Assembly: GCF_000178955.2 (NCBI RefSeq)
Contig: NC_016631.1
Coordinates: 1,116,001 to 1,180,000, forward strand
Length of the DNA stretch: 64,000 bases
Direction of reading: 5' to 3'
DNA from: Granulicella mallensis MP5ACTX8
GTDB lineage: Bacteria; Acidobacteriota; Terriglobia; Terriglobales; Acidobacteriaceae
The first letter of the stretch is position 1, and the number at the start of each line of letters is the position of its first letter. The notes below the pieces were generated by a model, which saw nothing but the letters and a program-made list of their open reading frames with translations, was not told the DNA's origin and made no database searches. Shown here piece by piece: positions 34,571 to 41,991 of the stretch. The position numbers and the translations under genes were made by a program.

Positions 34571-35644
34571 ATGAAGGAATGGCCACCAGAACTCATGTCT
34601 AACCCAGCTCGTGCCGTGCTTCTCGGCCCCCTCCTGAAAAGTGTCTCGCGATCTTTCTACATCACCCTGCGCGTGCTTCCCGCAGGAATGCGTGATCCGA
34701 TTGGCCTTGCGTATCTCCTGGCACGAGCCGCGGACACCATTGCCGATACCTCACTGATTCCTCCGGGACAGCGAATGGAGCTACTCTTGTCCCTTCGCAA
34801 TCAAGTGAACGGCACGTCCGACGAAGCAGCGCTCAGGCGTATGTCGGCGGAGGTTGGCTCTCAACAAGCAGATTCAGATGAAAAGGTCCTGCTCGAGTCG
34901 CTTGGAGCAGCACTGACGGTGCTCTCTCAATTGAGTCAGTCCGATCGAGAAGCCGTGCGCGATATCGTCACCACTCTTACAACGGGGATGGAGTTCGACC
35001 TGCGTACTTTTCCTGATGAGGCGTCAGGGCGGATCGTCGCACTTCGGGAGTTCTCCGAACTGGATCAATACACCTATATGGTGGCCGGATGCGTGGGGGA
35101 ATTTTGGACGAAGATGACCTTTATGCATGTGCCTGGCACGTTTGCCGGCAACCCTGAGGTCGTGTTGAGCCGGGGGATTCGTTTCGGAAAAGCGTTACAG
35201 ATGACGAATGTTCTCAGAGACTGCGGCAAAGATCTACGGATCGGACGCTGCTACCTGCCATCCACGATGCTCGATCGATTTGGCTTAAGTCCACAAGACC
35301 TTCTGTTACCAGAAACATCTCTGCCCGCACGGCCGCTCTTATTCGAGCTCGTGGAAAAGGCCCTCGAGAACTTTCGAGAAGCGATCGAATACACGCTCTG
35401 CCTTCCAGCATTCGCGGTACGGCTACGGTTGGCCTGTTTGTGGCCAATCCTTATTGGGTTAGAGACCCTGTTGCTGCTTGTGTCCAACGATCACTGGCTG
35501 GACCCGGCAAAGGTTTCAAAGATCCGGCGGGGTGACGTGTACCAAATCATGGCGGCCTCGGTGCCTTTGGTGGCATCCAACCGACTCCTGCGTCTCTGGA
35601 TGGAACGGCGGATAGGGAGCATCGAAGCCCGGATGAAAGGCTGA
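34571..35644 (+). CDS. Squalene/phytoene synthase family protein
   Basis: The 357-residue protein belongs to the head-to-head prenyl synthases. S-V-S-R-S-F-Y near 23-29, the first aspartate-rich motif D-T-I-A-D (about 54-58), Y-T-Y-M-V-A-G-C-V-G-E-F-W-T near 163-176 and a second motif N-V-L-R-D-C-G-K-D (about 213-221) are present. A hydrophobic C-terminal region (L-I-G-L-E-T-L-L-L-L-V) may anchor it to the membrane as in squalene synthase. The Y-M-V-A-G-x-V-G layout is closer to squalene synthase than to phytoene synthase, so it may condense two farnesyl-PP for hopanoids or carotenoids. No other terpenoid gene is nearby. The start at 34571 lacks a clear ribosome site; an ATG at 34595 is possible. 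Confidence 0.8.
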   Translation: MKEWPPELMSNPARAVLLGPLLKSVSRSFYITLRVLPAGMRDPIGLAYLLARAADTIADTSLIPPGQRMELLLSLRNQVNGTSDEAALRRMSAEVGSQQADSDEKVLLESLGAALTVLSQLSQSDREAVRDIVTTLTTGMEFDLRTFPDEASGRIVALREFSELDQYTYMVAGCVGEFWTKMTFMHVPGTFAGNPEVVLSRGIRFGKALQMTNVLRDCGKDLRIGRCYLPSTMLDRFGLSPQDLLLPETSLPARPLLFELVEKALENFREAIEYTLCLPAFAVRLRLACLWPILIGLETLLLLVSNDHWLDPAKVSKIRRGDVYQIMAASVPLVASNRLLRLWMERRIGSIEARMKG

Positions 35645-35678
35645 AATTCGTTGCCGCCAGATTTGATTGCTGGTGTGC

Positions 35679-35710
35679 AAGAGCGGACGCAGGGAATGCA
35701 ATCCGCTCTT
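35679..35710 (+). terminator. Hairpin after the squalene-synthase-like gene
   Basis: AAGAGCGGA (35679-35687) pairs with TCCGCTCTT (35702-35710) over a 14-base loop, 35 bases after the stop codon. There is no T tract, so termination is only possible, not clear. The rest of the gap to 35936 shows no gene. Confidence 0.4.
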
Positions 35711-35936
35711 AGAGCCTGGGCGGTTTTCGGATGGTCATCGAGTTTTCACAAACGCATAAACTCTTGAGCCAACTGAACTAATTCCTGAAGTGAAACTTTT
35801 GGCACGTTAATATACGGTGTCTTGCACAGGTGTCGAACTCTGGATGACTTAGGGTGGGATCATCGCCGGTCCCGCAGGGCAGTCGCCCTGCCTATCAATG
35901 TAGCTATCCAGCCCACCACCTATAGGTTAGTGCTCG

Positions 35937-38900
35937 ATGATCGCTTCACGATTCCGCTCTTGTGCGTTTGCTTTCTGTCTTCTATCACTCCCTCTCAAGA
36001 TGTTTTCACAGGCAGGTGTAGCGTCTCTCTCGGGGCGAGTCACGGATCCTTCCGGGGCAATCGTGGCCGGCGCAGAGGTCACGGAAACCAACATCGATAC
36101 ACAGGTATCTCGTACCAAAGCGACAGACCGCTCGGGCTACTACACCTTTGTAGGACTTCCGGTGGGGCATTATCGAGTTTCCGCCAATCAATCGGGATTT
36201 CAGGAGCAGGAAGTCTCACTGATGCTTGATCCTTCGGAGGACGGCCGACAGGACTTTCGTCTTAAAGTAGCGGGCGGAACAACCCAGTTAGATGTCACCG
36301 TGGAAGAGCCACAACTATCCCGCGATGATGCTTCGATCGGCACGGTTATCGATAACCAGACAATTGTGGGGACTCCGCTCTATCAACGCAACTGGGATGA
36401 CTTGATTCGTCTGGCACCAGGTGTCCAGATGCAGCGCTTCACTCAGCAGAGCGGGAGCAGCGTATCCGGCAGCACCGGTCTCTTCGTCATCCATGGCATC
36501 GGGGATGAGCAGAACGATTACATCCTTGACGGCATCGACAACAATACATTCTCCGAGAATCTGCAGGAACTTTCTGCATCGGCGGCACGCCCTTCGGTGG
36601 ACGTAATCAGTGAGTTCAAGCTCATCAGCAACGCCTATACAGCGGTCTACGGTCGCAGCCCCGGTGGCCAGGTGGACGTATCGACCAAGGGTGGAACGAA
36701 CCAATATCATGGCCTTCTCTTCGAATATCTGCGCAACAAGATCTTCGATTCGAACGACTACTTCAGCCACCAGGAAAATATCGCAAAGCCTGAACTGAAC
36801 CAGAACCAGTTCGGCGGGTCCCTCGGTGCACCCATCATCAAGGACAAGCTCTTCGGGTTCTTCAATTACGAAGGCACCCGCATCGCCCAGGGTGTGAATC
36901 GTATCTCCACCGTTCCGCTCGCGAATGAGCGCGCCGGCGTCTTCACCAGTGCAGCTGCCGCGGCTGCGGGTGCCCCCAACGTCACCTATGCGACTTTGTA
37001 CAATCCTTCCACTGGCAAACCCTTCCTGAATAACACGATTCCATCCGGAGCCTTCGATCCTTTTGGTTCAAAGATCCTCAACGCCTTCCCGCTCCCGAAT
37101 CTGCCCGGTGACTTCAATAATTATGCGCGAACAGCTCCGATCATCGATAACACGGATAGCTATGACGCGCGAGTGGACTGGAACCCGAGCAGCAAGGATC
37201 TTGTTTTCGTCCGCTACACGGGTTCCAACCGAATCCGCGATGTCGGTGGAAATTTTGGCGGTATCGCAGACGGCAGTTCCACATCCTCGTGGGGCAACTC
37301 GACTCTGAAGTCGTGGTCGATAGCGCTGGGTTGGACCCGTACCCTCAGCCCCGCGCTTACCAACGATTTCCGCTTCGGATTCGTCCGGAACTTCTCTCAA
37401 GACAAGCAGCAGCCCTTCGGGCTGAACAGCCCTGACGCGTATATTCCGGGAGTTCCAAACAATCCGGCTACCGCAGGCGGTATTGGCATCACCGAATATG
37501 TTTCGGACAACAATGCCACCATCGGATCTCCAGCCTTTTTGCCCAAGCAACAGGTCCCGCAGCAATTTCAGTACACAGACACAGTCTCCTGGACCAAAGG
37601 GAAACACTTCTTCCGCTTCGGCGGAGATCTGCGCGCGCCCATGCGTAATATCTATCAGGATGAGGATTACATGAACGGAGGCCTGGCCTTCGCTGGTATC
37701 TTCTCAGCCGAAAGCGCTACTCCTGGAAATGGTTCGGCCTATGCCGACGGGCTGCTTGGACTGGTCTACGAAGGCGGCCTCTCCAACGTCTACTTCGTCG
37801 ATCAGCGCCTCTGGATGATTTCGGCTTTCGCGCAAGACGATTGGAAGGTTACGCCGAAACTGACGTTCAACCTTGGTCTGCGCTATGACTTCGCCACACC
37901 GCCTTATTCAGCGAAGAACCAGTTGGCTAACTTCGATCCCGCAGGTGCCGGATCGCTGCTCTTCGCTTCCGCTGGATCTCTGTCCCAACGCTCATTGGTC
38001 CAGGTAAACAATCACGACTTTGCTCCGCGCCTTGGCGTAGCCTATTCCCTCGACGATAAGACCGTAATTCGCGGTGGATACGGCATCTACTATCTCCTGT
38101 TCAAACGTGCTGGCAGCGAAGACCAACTGGCTCTCAACCCGCCGGATCTCATCGAATCCACCGCGTATCCGAATTTGACCAAGTTCCAGCCGGCTTTCCT
38201 CCTCCAGCAGGGATTTCCTGCCGATACTCTCAGTCCGGCCAATCTTAACTATTCGCTGCTCCATATCCATGCGATGGAGCAAGCTTCACCCACCCCTTAT
38301 TCCCAGGAGTGGAGCTTCGGCTTCCAGCGTCAACTGCCTGGAAAGGTGGTATTAACTACTGACTACGTGGGCACTAAATCGTCACACCTCGATGTGATCC
38401 AGGACCTCAACCAATACATCCGCGGGACAACAACCTTGCCGTATCCGAACTTCGGATACCTGGAATATTCTCGAGCCAACGGCGTCGGGAATTACAACGG
38501 TCTTGAGGTGTCTGCGCAGCGGCGCTACTCGAGTGGCTTGTCGCTTGAAGTGGCCTATACCTGGTCGAAGAACACAGGCACCACCTACCAGCAGACATTC
38601 ACGAATGCATTGAGCGGTTCCGATGTGCCGCAGCGTCTTGTCGCGTCTTACCTCTATGAGTTGCCCTTTGGTCACGGTAAGCCGTTCCTTTCACGTGGTG
38701 TGGGATCTCAACTGCTTGGAGGCTGGAGGACGTCCGGTATCTATACCTATTCAGCAGGTCTTCCTTTTACCGTTACCTCAGGGGGAAATCTCTCGGACCT
38801 CGTCGACACGAATGGCAATGCGACATCGCTTCCAAATCTCATCGGCAAACCGAAGATCGTTGGAAGCCCGAATTGCTGGTTCTACACTCCGACTGCGGCC

Positions 38901-39206
38901 TGCCAGGCGCTCTCTCCAAACACCTCCGCAGCATGGTCCTTGCCCTCAAGCTCCGACCCCTACGGCGATGGAGGCACTAATACTCTACGTGGACCCCATA
39001 CGAACGTCTTTGATTTCTCTCTGACGCGCGATTTCGCTCTCTATCGAGAGACGAAGCTCCAGTTCCGTTGGGAGGTCTTCAATCTCACGAATACCGTGTT
39101 GTTCGCGCAGCCTGATTCCGCCTTAACTGACAGTGGCGTCGGCACGATTACGTCGCTCGCAGGCGATCCACGCTTCATGCAGTTCGCTCTGCGGTTGTCC
39201 TTCTAG
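35937..39206 (+). CDS. Oar-like TonB-dependent receptor (receptor 4)
   Basis: The 1089-residue protein has a signal peptide (C-A-F-A-F-C-L-L-S-L to M-F-S-Q-A-G), a carboxypeptidase-regulatory-like domain (about 26-112, L-S-G-R-V-T-D-P-S-G and Y-T-F-V-G-L-P-V-G-H-Y), a plug with Y-I-L-D-G-I-D-N-N-T-F and Y-G-R-S-P-G-G-Q-V-D-V-S-T-K-G-G, and a barrel ending F-A-L-R-L-S-F. The L-P-L-N-G-R element seen in other receptors is replaced here by T-P-L-Y-Q-R-N-W-D-D-L-I. The ribosome site before 35937 is weak. It is followed by the PLC-like gene 109 bases on and may be co-transcribed with it; the ligand is unknown. Confidence 0.85.
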   Translation: MIASRFRSCAFAFCLLSLPLKMFSQAGVASLSGRVTDPSGAIVAGAEVTETNIDTQVSRTKATDRSGYYTFVGLPVGHYRVSANQSGFQEQEVSLMLDPSEDGRQDFRLKVAGGTTQLDVTVEEPQLSRDDASIGTVIDNQTIVGTPLYQRNWDDLIRLAPGVQMQRFTQQSGSSVSGSTGLFVIHGIGDEQNDYILDGIDNNTFSENLQELSASAARPSVDVISEFKLISNAYTAVYGRSPGGQVDVSTKGGTNQYHGLLFEYLRNKIFDSNDYFSHQENIAKPELNQNQFGGSLGAPIIKDKLFGFFNYEGTRIAQGVNRISTVPLANERAGVFTSAAAAAAGAPNVTYATLYNPSTGKPFLNNTIPSGAFDPFGSKILNAFPLPNLPGDFNNYARTAPIIDNTDSYDARVDWNPSSKDLVFVRYTGSNRIRDVGGNFGGIADGSSTSSWGNSTLKSWSIALGWTRTLSPALTNDFRFGFVRNFSQDKQQPFGLNSPDAYIPGVPNNPATAGGIGITEYVSDNNATIGSPAFLPKQQVPQQFQYTDTVSWTKGKHFFRFGGDLRAPMRNIYQDEDYMNGGLAFAGIFSAESATPGNGSAYADGLLGLVYEGGLSNVYFVDQRLWMISAFAQDDWKVTPKLTFNLGLRYDFATPPYSAKNQLANFDPAGAGSLLFASAGSLSQRSLVQVNNHDFAPRLGVAYSLDDKTVIRGGYGIYYLLFKRAGSEDQLALNPPDLIESTAYPNLTKFQPAFLLQQGFPADTLSPANLNYSLLHIHAMEQASPTPYSQEWSFGFQRQLPGKVVLTTDYVGTKSSHLDVIQDLNQYIRGTTTLPYPNFGYLEYSRANGVGNYNGLEVSAQRRYSSGLSLEVAYTWSKNTGTTYQQTFTNALSGSDVPQRLVASYLYELPFGHGKPFLSRGVGSQLLGGWRTSGIYTYSAGLPFTVTSGGNLSDLVDTNGNATSLPNLIGKPKIVGSPNCWFYTPTAACQALSPNTSAAWSLPSSSDPYGDGGTNTLRGPHTNVFDFSLTRDFALYRETKLQFRWEVFNLTNTVLFAQPDSALTDSGVGTITSLAGDPRFMQFALRLSF

Positions 39207-39315
39207 CAAAGCGTCAATCAGCGTTACTCTACACACTGGCGCCGCTGTTTTTGCAGAATCGGTCAGAGACATAGCCAGCTTAGGATGCCAGTTCATGGCG
39301 GAAAAGGGTTTTACA

Positions 39316-40386
39316 ATGTCGCTCAAAAAATACCTGTGCTTCTTCGCGTGGATAGGAATGGCTACCACTTTATCGACGGCGGTTGCGCAGGGCCCCGACC
39401 TGGACTTTCTAAACCACAATCGTCCGATACTGGATGCGCATAACTGCTATCCCTATGAGGGCCAGTGGAACGACCGGGTGACGCGCGCGTTGCGATCGGG
39501 ATTTCCGGTTTCTATCGAGCAGGACCTGGCATGGTATGTAGATCCAGCGACGGGGAAGGGCCGTGTCGTCGTCTCGCATACGCCCAAGCCCACCGGCCAG
39601 GAGCCAACCTTACGCGAATATTTCTTTGAGCAGGTCCGGCCTGTCATCGAGAAGGCAATTGCTCAGAATAAAAAGAAGGAGTGGCCGCTCGTCGTCCTGC
39701 ACTTCGATTTCAAGGATAACCAGCCGGCGATTCTGAATGCCGTCTGGCAGTTGCTGGGCGAATACGAGCCGTGGCTTTCAACTGCCGTTAAGACGGATGA
39801 TCCTCACCAACTCTCTTCGATTGAGCGGAGGCCTATTCTGGCGATTACTGAAGCCTCCGATGAGCAGGAGAAGGTGTTCTACGACCAGGTGCCGGTCGGC
39901 GCTAAGCTGCGCATCTTCGGCTCGGCTCATGATCCTGTAAATCCCAAAGGCATGCCGATGCAGGAGCTTATGCACTGGGCTGTTGTGACCCCTCCTGAAC
40001 AGTTACTTACGGAGCGCCCCACCAACTATCGGCGTTGGGTGAACAGCTCCTGGTATCCCGTTGAAGAGGGGGGACAGAATCACGCGGGTGAGTGGACACA
40101 GGCAGACGATGCGCGCCTGCGCGCCCTCGTTGATCACGCTCACCAACTCGGTTACTGGACCCGCTTCTATACTCTCGATGGCTTCAAGTCCGGGGATGAC
40201 CAAGGATGGGGAGGGTATTACAACTTTGGTTCGAAGGAAGCTGTCATCCTGAGATGGAAGGCTGCCATCGCGGCCGGGGTGAACTTTATCGCTACAGATC
40301 AGTATGAGGATCTGTCCCCGTATCTGAAGCAGTACGAGAAGGATCTTCGTCCGGTCGCACCAGCGGCGTCGACCCCGAGCCACTGA
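39316..40386 (+). CDS. Secreted PI-PLC/GDPD-like phosphodiesterase superfamily protein
   Basis: About 356 residues from the ATG at 39316, supported by an AAGGG site seven bases upstream and a signal peptide ending near T-A-V-A-Q-G; an upstream open frame overlaps receptor 4 and is not credible. The N-terminal barrel has P-I-L-D-A-H-N-C-Y-P near 38-47, G-F-P-V-S-I-E-Q-D-L near 62-71 and V-V-S-H-T near 87-91, the His/Glu/Asp/His pattern of PLC-like phosphodiesterases. L-V-V-L-H-F-D-F-K-D continues the barrel. Members hydrolyse glycerophosphodiesters, phosphoinositides or similar phosphodiesters. Its place behind receptor 4 suggests a role in scavenging phosphodiester-bearing polymers or lipids, which is inference. 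Confidence 0.7.
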   Translation: MSLKKYLCFFAWIGMATTLSTAVAQGPDLDFLNHNRPILDAHNCYPYEGQWNDRVTRALRSGFPVSIEQDLAWYVDPATGKGRVVVSHTPKPTGQEPTLREYFFEQVRPVIEKAIAQNKKKEWPLVVLHFDFKDNQPAILNAVWQLLGEYEPWLSTAVKTDDPHQLSSIERRPILAITEASDEQEKVFYDQVPVGAKLRIFGSAHDPVNPKGMPMQELMHWAVVTPPEQLLTERPTNYRRWVNSSWYPVEEGGQNHAGEWTQADDARLRALVDHAHQLGYWTRFYTLDGFKSGDDQGWGGYYNFGSKEAVILRWKAAIAAGVNFIATDQYEDLSPYLKQYEKDLRPVAPAASTPSH

Positions 40387-40654
40387 GAAGTTATGTCGCG
40401 GATGTTTCCAGCTTTACCTTGCTTGCAGAAGCACAGTCCGAACTTTTGCCTCTGGGCCGATGTCAAAGGCCAATCACGTAGCTTGATTCTGTTTGCCTTT
40501 CTGTTTTTTCTCACGCAGCATAGGCACAGAAGAGTGCTGCGTCGAACGAGGACCAGATACAGGCAGTGATCGTGCTGGCGAGGCATGTGATTCCGGGTGG
40601 TTCCAGGCTTGCAACACCTGAAAGGGATGGACAGTTCACCGCGGAAAACAATTG

Positions 40655-41908
40655 CTATGGGTCAAGTGGGTCCATAGGGTTTTGTTCCAGCGACTCAACC
40701 TCTGGCAGGAAGACAATGCTGGTATCCGAGGACCGTGTGATGATTTGATACGGCACATAGCCTAATTCGGAGCGGCAACGATCAGCGAATGATTGACCCT
40801 GGATATAGGTGATTTGTAAGGGATCGCTGACGACAAGGGCTTGCTTGTCTATCGGAATGTTGTATCGGTAGATTTCACGCGCGGCATTGCGCATATTCGT
40901 CGTGGTGTGCCGGGCGTGCGGATCTACAAGAATCGCTTCTTCTGGCACATGGTAGTCGCTCAGAAGAGCTTTCTTCATCTCGATAGCCTCTGAGAAACGT
41001 GTCTGGGAAGGATGAACGTAGCCCCCCGAGACGAGGATGAAAGGGGCTTTGCCCGCGTGATACGCCTCGGCGGCCAAAGCAGTCCGCTTACGGCCAATCT
41101 CAGCGAGGGAAACGTTGGGATCTTCCGGTCCTTCGCCGGGTACGACAATGACCGAGTAGGGGTACTTGTCCCAGTGAATTGATCGGAGAGCCTGCACCGC
41201 TGCGCGATTGACGCTTTCTTCCATAGGTTCAAAGCGACCTGCCTCATCGCGATGGTTCATAGCGAGCAATTGCAGTGCAGTTGTGAGAGAGGACTCAAAG
41301 AAGAGCTTCGGCGTTTCGTTCGATAACTGCTCTGTTAGAGAGGCTGTACGCTGCTGGAAATCAGCCGAATGTACATCAAAAGAGATGGAATCGATTCTTG
41401 GATAACGAGGACGAACGCCCTCTCCGTAAACGGTGAGCACCTCATTGAGTCCACGAGCGCAGAGTTCCCACGCGCTCACAAGAAGGCCTTCTCCCTCTCG
41501 CGCCTGGTAGAGTTCATAGGCACCGCTCGCTCGCAGTTCTTCGTCAAGAATCTTTCGGACCTGCCGGTTGCTGCGATAAATCTGGGCAAGAGCCAGTGAA
41601 ACGGTGTGAATCTCCTCGTCATTCCAGACAAGAGCCTGGAACGTACACTCTGGCTTCTGTTGGCAAGTTTGCAGCGCTTGCCTGAGACGCTGTTGTCGCG
41701 TCGAATTGATCTGGCTGAGCGTTTTGTCTGACGCTAATGCGCCGCTAAGTTTCGGGTTCGCCTGAAAAAGTGACAGAAGGTAGAAGTTCTTGTCCTGGAT
41801 GGCGGCATGCAGAGTCAACGGCTTTCTTGTTGGAGAGCCTTCCGCGAAGCTGTGGGGAGTGAAAATCGCCAGGGCGAGAAAACAAATCTGAAGATGACGC
41901 AGATGCAT
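40655..41908 (-). CDS. Secreted/lipid-side DUF218 (YdcF/ElyC-like) protein
   Basis: About 417 residues from the ATG at 41908, chosen because a signal peptide (L-A-I-F-T-P-H-S-F-A-E) follows and GGAGGAG lies upstream, although at a long spacing; in-frame starts at 41935 and 41962 exist, the latter inside a hairpin. The N-terminal half is helical without recognisable motifs. The C-terminal half (about 220-400) is a DUF218 domain: S-V-I-V-V-P-G-E-G, R-K-R-T-A-L-A-A-E-A-Y, I-L-V-S-G-G-Y and T-T-T-N-M-R-N-A-A-R. E. coli relatives act in envelope polysaccharide homeostasis, with unknown chemistry. It lies downstream of receptor 5, past a hairpin. Confidence 0.7.
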   Translation of the reverse strand: MHLRHLQICFLALAIFTPHSFAEGSPTRKPLTLHAAIQDKNFYLLSLFQANPKLSGALASDKTLSQINSTRQQRLRQALQTCQQKPECTFQALVWNDEEIHTVSLALAQIYRSNRQVRKILDEELRASGAYELYQAREGEGLLVSAWELCARGLNEVLTVYGEGVRPRYPRIDSISFDVHSADFQQRTASLTEQLSNETPKLFFESSLTTALQLLAMNHRDEAGRFEPMEESVNRAAVQALRSIHWDKYPYSVIVVPGEGPEDPNVSLAEIGRKRTALAAEAYHAGKAPFILVSGGYVHPSQTRFSEAIEMKKALLSDYHVPEEAILVDPHARHTTTNMRNAAREIYRYNIPIDKQALVVSDPLQITYIQGQSFADRCRSELGYVPYQIITRSSDTSIVFLPEVESLEQNPMDPLDP

Positions 41909-41948
41909 GGGCTGCTGAAGTCTCCTCCGAATCATCGGAACGAAATGG

Positions 41949-41988
41949 AGCGTGGAGGCCACCGAGTTGCCAGGGTAGCCTCCACGCT
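41949..41988 (-). terminator. Hairpin terminator after receptor 5
   Basis: AGCGTGGAGGC (41949-41959) pairs with GCCTCCACGCT (41978-41988), with a further ACC/GGT pairing inside the loop, just past the stop codon of receptor 5 on the minus strand. The following T run is weak. Confidence 0.65.
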
Positions 41989-41991
41989 ACT